Source: Acidobacteriota bacterium
GTDB lineage: Bacteria; Acidobacteriota; Terriglobia; Acidiferrales; UBA7541
NCBI GenBank assembly: GCA_003224525.1
Contig: QHZB01000104.1
Span: 1 to 49,010 of the forward strand
Direction: 5' to 3'
DNA: 49,010 bases
Part shown: in pieces, positions 29,265 to 36,589 of the stretch
Layout: every line of letters begins with the position of its first letter
Numbering within the stretch: position 1 is the first letter of the stretch
Translations under genes and position numbers: made by a program
Notes under the pieces: generated by a model
What the model saw: the letters and a program-made list of their open reading frames with translations, nothing else
The model's database searches: none
What the model was told of the DNA's origin: nothing

Positions 29265-29412
29265 GGGAACCATCGGCGTGAATGACGGCGCTCCGTCGAC
29301 CAGCCAATGCCCATTCGGCGGTATCAAGCAGAGCGGACGGGGACGCGAACTGGGCAGCGAAGGCATGGATGCTCTCCTCGAGACCAAGCACGTCTCGATC
29401 GCCGGAGTGTAA
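29263..29412 (+). pseudogene. C-terminal remnant of an NAD(P)-aldehyde dehydrogenase
   Basis: In the frame ending at TAA 29410-29412 the translation [26 protein letters not shown] and [11 protein letters not shown] is the unmistakable end of a succinate-semialdehyde/glycolaldehyde-dehydrogenase-type ALDH. The catalytic Cys and cofactor domain are absent. It lies 50 bp before the SuyA-like gene, so the complete ancestor may have been the first gene of that operon, for example oxidising sulfolactaldehyde to sulfolactate (inference). Confidence 0.8.
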
Positions 29413-29462
29413 TCGGGCCAAGGGTTCGTAGTGGAGGAATACAAAACGCGAGGAAGGGAATC

Positions 29463-29741
29463 ATGATCCATTTCTTAGTTCACGATCCATCCGACGATGT
29501 AGCGGTTGCGGTGGTCGATATCTCCGGCGGCACCAAATGCACGGGTCGCGATCTGGTCAAGAACAAGAAGATCGCGCATACCGTCACGCAGGACATTCCG
29601 CTGGGTCATAAATTCGCCCGGCACGACTGCGTCGTCGGCGACACGCTCAGGAAATACGGCACCGAGATCGGGAAAGTCGTGAAGCCGATCAAGGCCGGCC
29701 AGCACGTTCACGTTCATAACCTTAAGACGAAAAGGTGGTGA
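29463..29741 (+). CDS. suyA: UxaA-family small subunit, (2R)-sulfolactate sulfo-lyase alpha-like
   Basis: 92 residues with GAGGAAGGG upstream of the ATG. It is a stand-alone SAF-type domain, equivalent to the N-terminus of altronate/galactarate dehydratases: DIPLGHKFARHD, IGKVVKPIKAGQHVHVHNL and terminal KTKRW. In the fused sugar-acid dehydratases this domain is part of a roughly 500-residue chain; a separate small subunit followed at once by a roughly 390-residue large one is the SuyA/SuyB arrangement. SuyAB cleaves (R)-sulfolactate to pyruvate and sulfite. A split altronate-type dehydratase with another hydroxy-acid substrate is the alternative. Confidence 0.65.
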   Translation: MIHFLVHDPSDDVAVAVVDISGGTKCTGRDLVKNKKIAHTVTQDIPLGHKFARHDCVVGDTLRKYGTEIGKVVKPIKAGQHVHVHNLKTKRW

Positions 29742-29747
29742 TCGATC

Positions 29748-30911
29748 ATGGCTCGGAAAAAGATCCACGCATACCGCCGGGAAAACGGGAGAGTAGGGGT
29801 CCGCAATCATGTGGTGATTCTGCCCGTCGATGACATCTCGAATGCCGCGTGCGAGGGCGTTGCCAACAACGTGAAGGGCACGATGGCGCTACCTCACTCC
29901 TACGGCCGGCTTCAGTTCGGCGAAGACCTCGAGCTGTTCTTCCGCACCATGATCGGGACCGGCAGCAATCCAAACGTCGCCGCGGTTGTTGTGATCGGCA
30001 TCGAGCAGGGCTGGGCGCAGAAGATCGCTGACGGTATCGCCAAGACCGGCAAGCCGGTCGAGGCGTTCTCGATCGAGGGCCGCGGCGACATCGGTACAGT
30101 TGCCGCCGCTTCCTACTGCGCCAAGGAAATGGTGCAGTGGGCGACCGAGTTGCAGCGCACCGAGTGCGACTTCAGCGAGTTGTATATCAGCGTCAAGTGC
30201 GGCGAGTCGGACACGACCACGGGGCTGGCGAGCTGCCCCACCGTCGGCAATCTCATCGATAAGCATTGCGCGAGCAAAGGCACAGCCTCGTTCGGCGAAA
30301 CGACCGAACTGACGGGCGGCGAGCATATCGTTGCCGCGAAGGCCACGAATGCAGCGGTTCGCGCGCAGTTCATGGCGGCGTTCGACGACTATCAGAAACT
30401 GGTCTTCTCGGAGAAGACCGACGACCTTTCCGAGTCGCAACCGACGAAGGGAAACATCGCCGGCGGCCTGACAACGATCGAGGAAAAGGCGCTTGGTAAC
30501 ATCGAGAAGCTTGGTAAGAAGACTAAGTTCGTGGGCTGCCTGAAGCCGGCGGAAGCGCCGTCGAGTCCGGGACTGTGGTTTATGGATACGTCGAGCGCAG
30601 CCGCGGAAGCCGTGACGCTGTGGGCAGCATCCGGCGCCGTCGTGCACTTGTTCCCAACGGGTCAAGGCAATGTGATTGGCAATTCGATCGAGCCGGTGAT
30701 CAAGCTGTCGGGAAACCCGAAGACCGTCAAGACGATGAAAGAGCACATCGACCTCGACGTCTCCGCGATCCTGCAGGGCGAAATGACGCTGGATCAGGCC
30801 GGCGACGCGCTGATCGAGATGGTGGTCCGCACGGCAAACGGACGATTCACCTCGGCCGAAGCTCTCGGACACCGTGAGTTCGTCATGACAAAACTGTATC
30901 GCAGCGCATAA
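29748..30911 (+). CDS. suyB: UxaA-family large subunit, (2R)-sulfolactate sulfo-lyase beta-like
   Basis: 387 residues, 6 bp after the small subunit. Motifs: [114 protein letters not shown] and [11 protein letters not shown]. These belong to the UxaA/GarD iron-dependent lyase family, and the wording and length agree best, as far as I can recall, with SuyB rather than with UxaA or GarD. With the next two dehydrogenases it reproduces the known sulfolactate set. Cytoplasmic; no signal peptide. Substrate assignment is inference from family and neighbours. Confidence 0.65.
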   Translation: MARKKIHAYRRENGRVGVRNHVVILPVDDISNAACEGVANNVKGTMALPHSYGRLQFGEDLELFFRTMIGTGSNPNVAAVVVIGIEQGWAQKIADGIAKTGKPVEAFSIEGRGDIGTVAAASYCAKEMVQWATELQRTECDFSELYISVKCGESDTTTGLASCPTVGNLIDKHCASKGTASFGETTELTGGEHIVAAKATNAAVRAQFMAAFDDYQKLVFSEKTDDLSESQPTKGNIAGGLTTIEEKALGNIEKLGKKTKFVGCLKPAEAPSSPGLWFMDTSSAAAEAVTLWAASGAVVHLFPTGQGNVIGNSIEPVIKLSGNPKTVKTMKEHIDLDVSAILQGEMTLDQAGDALIEMVVRTANGRFTSAEALGHREFVMTKLYRSA

Positions 30912-30944
30912 CCGGGGGATACGAGCGCACTTGACGGGGGAATT

Positions 30945-32027
30945 ATGCAGAAACGTTTTCCGGCAGTTCAGTTAAAGAACTTGGTTGTCGAACTCTCCTG
31001 TGCGGCCGGAGTCTCCCGGGAAGATGCCGCGTTGTTTGCGAACGCATTGATCGACGCGGACCTCCATGGGGCTTCGACGCACGGGATTTCACGGCTGGCG
31101 ATTTATCTGAACCGAATGGAAAAGGGATTGATCGATCCGAAAGCGCAGTTGTTCATCGACCGCCGAGTTGGCAGCGCGCTCGCGCTCGATGCGGCGAATG
31201 GGCTCGGACAAGTGCAGGCGACCAAGGCCGTCGACATGCTGATGCCGATCGCCCGGCAGAATGGAGTCGCAGCGGCGACGATCCGGAGGTCGCAGCATTT
31301 CGGCGCTCTTTCGTTCTACTGCAACCGAGCCGCAGCGGAAGAGTGCATCTTGCTGGCGATGACGGCGTCCGAGCCGGCCATGGCGCCGGAAGGAGGCTCG
31401 GATGCTTTCTTCGGCACCAATCCGATCGCCAGTTCCTTCCCGACCTCCAAGGGGTATCCCGTCAAGATCGATCTGGCGACGTCGAAGGTGGCACGCGGCA
31501 ATATCATCGCCGCGAGCAAAGAGAATGTGCCCATCCCCGAGGACTGGGCTTTCGACGTCGATGGCGGTCCCACCACCGATCCGCATAAAGCACTCCTCGG
31601 AACCGTGGCCACCATGGCCGGCCACAAGGGCTACGCGCTCGCGTTGATGGTGGAAATGTTCTGCAGCGTGTTGTCGGGCGCCGCGATCGGTTCCGACATC
31701 GGTTCGATGTACAAGAATCTTGACCGCAGTCAGAACGTCGGCCATTTCTTCCTGGTGCTCGACATTAACGCGTTCATGGACCGGGAGCAGTTTGTGCAGC
31801 GAGTGGACGCAACGATCAACAAGCTCAAATCGGGACGCAAGCGTCCGGCGACCGACGAAATCCTTGTGCCAGGCGAACGATCGTCGCGTACCGCCAAGCA
31901 GATCGCCGAAATTGGCGTGCCAATTTCCGACGAAACCCTGGCGGAACTCCAAGACTGGTGCACTCGACTCCAAGTAGGGATTTCTCTCAAGCCGACTGAA
32001 TGCAGAGACACATGCGCGATATCTTGA
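30945..32027 (+). CDS. Malate/L-lactate (Ldh2)-family dehydrogenase, ComC/(R)-sulfolactate dehydrogenase-like
   Basis: 360 residues, GGGGGA before the ATG. The fold is that of the NAD(P)-dependent malate/L-lactate/ureidoglycolate dehydrogenases (LDH2/MDH2): HGASTHGISRLAIYLNRM near the N-terminus, the catalytic-histidine segment RRSQHFGALSFYCNRAA, FFGTNPIASSFPT, KIDLATSKVARGNI and GHKGYALALMVEMFCSVLSG. ComC, the (R)-sulfolactate dehydrogenase, belongs here. It overlaps the next gene by 28 bases; the last residues after LAELQDWCTRL may be read-through. In the Chromohalobacter pathway ComC and SlcC together convert (S)- to (R)-sulfolactate through sulfopyruvate. Confidence 0.8.
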   Translation: MQKRFPAVQLKNLVVELSCAAGVSREDAALFANALIDADLHGASTHGISRLAIYLNRMEKGLIDPKAQLFIDRRVGSALALDAANGLGQVQATKAVDMLMPIARQNGVAAATIRRSQHFGALSFYCNRAAAEECILLAMTASEPAMAPEGGSDAFFGTNPIASSFPTSKGYPVKIDLATSKVARGNIIAASKENVPIPEDWAFDVDGGPTTDPHKALLGTVATMAGHKGYALALMVEMFCSVLSGAAIGSDIGSMYKNLDRSQNVGHFFLVLDINAFMDREQFVQRVDATINKLKSGRKRPATDEILVPGERSSRTAKQIAEIGVPISDETLAELQDWCTRLQVGISLKPTECRDTCAIS

Positions 32028-32987
32028 TTTCAGAGAGCATTACCGGCGCCGCGGTGGACCGACTCTCGGCACGGTTCAACGTTGTGCACCTGCCGGAACT
32101 CTGGAAGAACCCCGAACTGCTGGCTGAGCGCATTCGCAATGCGAGCGCATTGATCGTGCGCAACCAGACGCGAGTCACGCGCGATGTGTTGCGCGCGGCG
32201 CGGGAGTTGCTCGTTGTTTCGCGGGCGGGCGCCGGACTCGACAATATCGACGTCGAAGCCGCTACCGAAGCCGGCATTCTCATCACCTATGCACCGAACC
32301 AGAACTCCATCAGCGCCGCCGAACACACCATGGCGCTGCTGCTCGCGCTGGCGCATCGCGTGACCGCCGCCGATGTGGACACCAAAGCCGGTGGCTGGAA
32401 CCGTCACCGCTTCTTCGGGCATGAGATTTACGGCAAGAGGCTCGGCATCATCGGCCTCGGAAAGATCGGATATCTAACCGCCATGCGCGCGCAGGCTTTC
32501 GGGATGAATATCCTGGCGTGCGATCCGCAGGTCAGCCGTGACAACGTGTATGTGGCGCAACTGAATGCCCAGCTGGTCGATCTCGAGGAGTTGCTGGAGA
32601 ACGCCGATTTCGTGTGGTGTCACGTGCCCTCGAACGTGCAAACGATTGGCATGCTGAACCGGGAGCGGATCGCGAAGATGAAACCGACGTCGTGCATCAT
32701 TAATACCGCGAGGGGCGAAGTGATTGAAGAAGCGGACCTAGGTCGATGCGCTGAAATCGGGCAGGATTGGCGGCGCCGCCCTCGATGTGCGCGCCTCCGA
32801 GCCGCCGGCCAGGGGCGAACTCGAAACCTTGCCGAACGTGATCCTCACGCCACACATCTCGGCTTTTACGGAAGAAGCCCAGGACCGCGTCACGCGGGCG
32901 GTTTGCGAGGATGTTGCGCGTGTGCTCGAGGGGAAGCCGCCGGAATATCCGGCCAATCGTCCGCGGTCGCGTCCAGTACTGGCCTGA
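32000..32987 (+). pseudogene. D-isomer-specific 2-hydroxyacid dehydrogenase, SlcC-like, frameshifted
   Basis: ATG at 32000 or 32012 (MRDILISESITGAAVDRLS). NAD-binding GxGxxG-type motif in LGIIGLGKIG, substrate-binding SRAGAGLDNID, catalytic arginine in INTARGEV and histidine in TPHISAF. At 32737-32743 the sequence CCTAGGT carries one base too many: without the A at about 32740 the frame continues as LVDALKSGRIGGAALDVRAS and ends PRSRPVLA at 32987, 328 residues. As sequenced the product loses the catalytic His. SlcC, (S)-sulfolactate dehydrogenase, belongs to this family. Confidence 0.75.
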
Positions 32988-32988
32988 G

Positions 32989-33807
32989 CCGCTACTCGGC
33001 AGCGCGCTCGACGCGAATCCTCGGATCTGCGGAGTCATCTCGTGGTGTGCATTTGACTACGCGAGCCTCGTCAATTCCTACAACACGGTCAAGACGCCCG
33101 GGGTCGCCGACGTGTTTCGCATCCCGAAGCTCGGCGCATCGTTCTACCTCGCGCAAGTCGATTCGAAACTCCGTCCCGTCATCGAGCCCAGCTTCTATTG
33201 GGATTTCGGACCGCACACACCGAATGGACCCGGCAGGCACGCTGCGATCTCCTCCAACTGCGATCAGCTGGAAGTGTTCGTCGTCGGCCAGCGCCACTCG
33301 ACACTCCGTCCAGATACCGAAAACTTTCCGTACTTGAAGCACGCGCCGTTCTTCCCAGACCTGGAATTGGAAGGCCCGGCACATCCCGAGCTTCGGATTG
33401 ACGGATAGGTGGGCAACCGAGCGGTGCTGTCCCGTTCATTCTCCTCGGATCCCGCGGCCGATCAGTTTTTCCTCGCCGCGGACGACTCTGTGCTCACCGG
33501 CGATGGCGCCGATTCAACACGCGTGGTCTTCAAGATCGTCGACAAGTACGGCGCCGATCGTGCCTTTGCTACCGGCGAAGTCAGGTTCGAAATGGACGGG
33601 CCGGCAGTCATCGTGGGTGACAACCCGTTCAAGCTCGACGATAGCGGTGGGGTTGGAGCGATCTGGATACGGACGGTATCGAATGGACGAGGGAAGGTCC
33701 GCTTCTCGGCCAGCCACTCTGTGCTAGGCGGCAAGAGCGTGGAACTCGAGGTGAGACCTGCGGGATCCGCTCGGCGCCAAGTCGATCAAAGCGAATTTCA
33801 TGATTAA
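32989..33807 (+). pseudogene. C-terminal remnant of a GH2 (beta-galactosidase-like) glycoside hydrolase with nonsense mutation
   Basis: Directly after the SlcC-like stop, the frame gives ANPRICGVISWCAFDYAS, FRIPKLGASFYLAQ and LEVFVVGQRHSTL, the end of a GH2 TIM barrel followed by its C-terminal beta domains. At 33406-33408 a TAG replaces what is likely TAC (Tyr) in LRIDG-Y-VGNRAV; the same frame stays open afterwards through DGADSTRVVFKIVD and SVELEV. The N-terminal sugar-binding domains and most of the barrel are absent. The final residues (AGSARRQVDQSEFHD) are just leader sequence of the next fragment. Confidence 0.7.
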
Positions 33808-34081
33808 TCGTTTCTCCCAGCCCGCTTCTCTCATCTTCATCGCCGGTGCAATCGCCTCGGTCACGTCGTTCGTCAGCCCGCCGCTCGCGCTCGGCCTGGT
33901 CTTCGGGTTGCTGTTTACGCATCCCTTCCGCTCCGAGAGCAGGCGGTTGACCAGGACACTGCTACAGGCCTCGGTCGTCGCGCTCGGCTTCGGCATGAAC
34001 CTCCACCAGTTGGTCGCGGCCGGACGCAGCGGTTTCGTCTACACGGCCGCGGCGTATGGTCAAAAATCTCAAACGCACTGA
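33800..34081 (+). pseudogene. N-terminal remnant of a YeiH-type putative sulfate exporter
   Basis: MINRFSQPASLIFIAGAIAS, SPPLALGLVFGLLFTHPF and LLQASVVALGFGMNLHQLV match the first membrane helices of the YeiH/Cons_hypoth698 family (putative sulfate exporter). Family members have about 330 residues; this one leaves the family after FVYTA and ends at codon 93. A sulfate/sulfite exporter beside a sulfite-releasing lyase is biologically sensible, but this fragment cannot be functional. Confidence 0.7.
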
Positions 34082-34104
34082 AAAGGCTTGGTTTCGGCCA
34101 AGCC
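34081..34104 (-). terminator. Rho-independent terminator of the minus-strand receptor operon
   Basis: GGCTTGG (34085-34091) pairs perfectly with CCAAGCC (34098-34104) around a 6-base loop; on the minus strand TTTT follows the stem. It lies about 70 bp after the stop codon of the last gene of the TonB-TPR-ConA operon. The T-tract is short, hence moderate confidence. Confidence 0.55.
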
Positions 34105-34175
34105 AGCGCACGCCTTCATGGGACGTCATCTTGAACCCGCAAACGTCGCGGAATCGTTACCTCTAGGAGCAAAAC

Positions 34176-34853
34176 TCAAGGCCGCACTCGCTTGGTAGTG
34201 ACTACACGCGCCGAGCTCCAGTCGTTCTCCGATGAACCATACCCGTAGAGCATCAGCCAAAAATTCTGGGGCAGGTTCTTTACCGTCTTCTGAAGGCCCA
34301 TCTGCCCATTGAGCATGAAAAGAAATTCGTCGCCCCGGCGCACAATTCCGAGCGTCGGATTGGGTATCTTGGTGGCCAATTTGCGATTATCAAGCCGTTC
34401 GCCCTGACCATTCACCACCGCCCAAGCTTCAAAGGTTCCTTCGCTGGTGTAGATCCATTCGACTCGGTTGCGGCCAGAATCGTCGAACAGCACCGTAAGG
34501 TTGGCATCACCCGGAGTCAAGCCACCACTGCCCGGCTCCGGCAGCGCGGCTCCTACTTTCGCAACCGTGGCTTCTGCAATAAAATGATCCCCAGTGAATT
34601 TTTGTTTGGAGCGCACACCCGAGCGCGAGCCATTCACACTTCGCATCCGCAACTCTCCATTTTCGACCTTGAACGTGCCGCCAGCGCCACCTTCGAAGGT
34701 GAAACGCTCCCATTTTCCGGCATCGAGCGAACTTCCCTCAAAGGCAGCATTCCACTCCTCCACCGCTGGATTCGTTTGCGAAAATGCCCACACGAGTGAA
34801 ATCAGCAGGCAATAGGTCAGCGCCATCGCGAGTAAGAGTGTCTGCCTCAGCAC
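34176..34853 (-). CDS. Exported ConA/LamG-like beta-sandwich protein
   Basis: 225 residues beginning with a signal peptide (LLLAMALTYCLLISLVWAFS). The rest looks like a concanavalin/LamG-like jelly roll related to the DUF1080 (3-keto-disaccharide hydrolase) fold: GKWERFTFEGGAGGTFKVEN, GELRMRS, DHFIAEATVAKVG, NLTVLFDDSGRNRVEW, LGIVRRGDEFLFMLNGQMGL. No catalytic acid pair can be assigned. It is the third gene of the minus-strand operon, 20 bp after the TPR gene, so it probably supports the receptor, for instance by binding glycan. A similar module forms part of the kinase ectodomain at 6649. Confidence 0.65.
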   Translation of the reverse strand: MLRQTLLLAMALTYCLLISLVWAFSQTNPAVEEWNAAFEGSSLDAGKWERFTFEGGAGGTFKVENGELRMRSVNGSRSGVRSKQKFTGDHFIAEATVAKVGAALPEPGSGGLTPGDANLTVLFDDSGRNRVEWIYTSEGTFEAWAVVNGQGERLDNRKLATKIPNPTLGIVRRGDEFLFMLNGQMGLQKTVKNLPQNFWLMLYGYGSSENDWSSARVVTTKRVRP

Positions 34854-34873
34854 AAAAAACCTCCATCAAAGTA

Positions 34874-36517
34874 TCAGTAGCGGACGTTGGCAAGGCGGCG
34901 TACGATCTCGCGCCGTTCGTTCTCGGACTGTTGCTTTTGGTCGTTGCTCAGTTGCTCGAATTTGCCGGCCGCCGTCTGGGCGTCCTCTCGCCTCTTGAGG
35001 CGCGTGTAGACTCGGCTCAGATGGTAGTAGGCCTCCGCCAGTTTTGGATCCGCTCGAACCACTCCTTCAAGTTCCTCGGCAGCGTCCTGGAAGCGGTTGG
35101 CTCGCAGGTAAAGTTTGCCTAGCGCTAGGTGAGCCTGCAGGAATCCCGGGTCGAGCTCCAGTGCGCGCTTCAGATGCTCTTGCGCATGATCATCGTCGGC
35201 TGAGGTGAATTTTGAAAAAGTTTCTGCAATAAGGTAGTGATTAACTGCGGAGGGTTCTTCAGCGGCTATGGCCTTCTGGTAGTACGCAACGGCATCCAAG
35301 ATTCTGCCCTCGTCGTCGCAGATCATCCCCAAATATGCAAGGGCCGGAGACATCTTGGGATCACGTTCCAGAGCACGGGAAAAAGCATTCGCTGCATCTT
35401 TGTTCTTATTATCGGTAAACTGCGCCACTCCCATGGCAAACCATAGCTTGGAGGAACCGGGAAATTCATCGAGAGCTTCCCGAAGACGGATGACTGCGGC
35501 CTGAGGGGCGTTTGCACTGGTCAATAACATGGCGTAGCGAAACCGTAATGCTTCGCTCGTGGGATCGAGCTGGATGGCCCGTCGCATTGCCGGGATTGCC
35601 TTCTCGATTTGGCCACTCACCTCGTAGATCTCCGCCAGGGCGGTGAACAGCGGGGCAGCTTCCACTCCCCGGGCCAGTGCGGATTCCAGTGCGCGACCCG
35701 CAGCCTCGTCGTTCTTCTGTTCATGGTATGCGCGCGCCAGCAGCACGATTTCGTTTACGCTCGAAGGATCAGCCTGCACGGCAGCATCCAGTTCGCCGGC
35801 AGCTTCCTTTGCCAGGCCCGCTTCGAGCAAGGCAGCCCCCAACTCGGCGCGGGCGGGCGGCGCAGCGACGGATTCCGGCGCACCGCCCAGGCGGGCAGAG
35901 TAATCGGGAAACTCCGCGGCGGCTTTCGCGGATTCATGAAGACGCAAGGCAATAACAATTAGAGCGCGAGCAGTTTCGGCGTCTGGCGCAATCGCGCGTG
36001 CACGCTCGAACAACTCCTGCGCTTCCCGCAAGCCCTGTAAGCTTCCAGCGGCAAAGCGAATCTGCGCCAAATTGACTAGCGCGGCGGGCTGTCTCGGATC
36101 GAGACGCAGGGAAGCTTTAAACTCGGCCGCTGCTTCTTGCTTGCGCCCCAGCTTCAGCAGTATCGCACCATGATTGTTGCGGACCTCCGGAGAAGAAGGT
36201 GCAGCCGCGGCAGCCGCAGCGAACTGACGTTCCGCCTCGGCAAGTTCACCGGCACGATCCGCAATGATTCCCAGATAGGTCCGTGCTGTGATGTTCTTCG
36301 GGTCCATCGCAAGCGCGCGCCGGAAAAAACTCTTGGCTGTGGTTGTCTCGCCGCGCTCTAGCGCGGCGGCACCGCCTGCCACCATCTTGGCGGCTCTTTC
36401 TTCGTCCCCTGGCCCGTTGTCCGGCAGATTGGGAGCGCGCGCCGAGGGCCGTAAGCCGCAAGTTAGAGTCACCGCCAGCATGAAAGGCGCCACCAGAAAT
36501 TTCAGGGAGCTGAACAT
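34874..36517 (-). CDS. Secreted TPR protein of the receptor operon
   Basis: About 547 residues from ATG 36517 with a signal peptide (LKFLVAPFMLAVTLTCGL). A GTG at 36589, directly touching the receptor stop (TGAGTG), would allow translational coupling but puts 24 extra residues before the signal. About 13 TPRs follow (ALAMDPKNITARTYLGIIA, ALERDPKMSPALAYLGMICD, ALELDPGFLQAHLALGKLY). The charged tail ends in a KFEQLSNDQKQQSENERRE helix. Second gene of the operon; the pairing of TonB receptor and TPR protein is seen again at 9332-16627. Confidence 0.88.
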   Translation of the reverse strand: MFSSLKFLVAPFMLAVTLTCGLRPSARAPNLPDNGPGDEERAAKMVAGGAAALERGETTTAKSFFRRALAMDPKNITARTYLGIIADRAGELAEAERQFAAAAAAAPSSPEVRNNHGAILLKLGRKQEAAAEFKASLRLDPRQPAALVNLAQIRFAAGSLQGLREAQELFERARAIAPDAETARALIVIALRLHESAKAAAEFPDYSARLGGAPESVAAPPARAELGAALLEAGLAKEAAGELDAAVQADPSSVNEIVLLARAYHEQKNDEAAGRALESALARGVEAAPLFTALAEIYEVSGQIEKAIPAMRRAIQLDPTSEALRFRYAMLLTSANAPQAAVIRLREALDEFPGSSKLWFAMGVAQFTDNKNKDAANAFSRALERDPKMSPALAYLGMICDDEGRILDAVAYYQKAIAAEEPSAVNHYLIAETFSKFTSADDDHAQEHLKRALELDPGFLQAHLALGKLYLRANRFQDAAEELEGVVRADPKLAEAYYHLSRVYTRLKRREDAQTAAGKFEQLSNDQKQQSENERREIVRRLANVRY

Positions 36518-36589
36518 GACCACCAGGCTAAGACAGAAAGAGCGGGCGGGAGAAACAATTCTCTCTCGCCGCTCGTTCTGGGAGAACAC

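Noticed and set aside
29889-30872. 327-codon minus-strand frame across the SuyB-like gene
   Set aside because: Shadow of the strongly conserved plus-strand gene; composition is arginine-rich and without recognisable domains.
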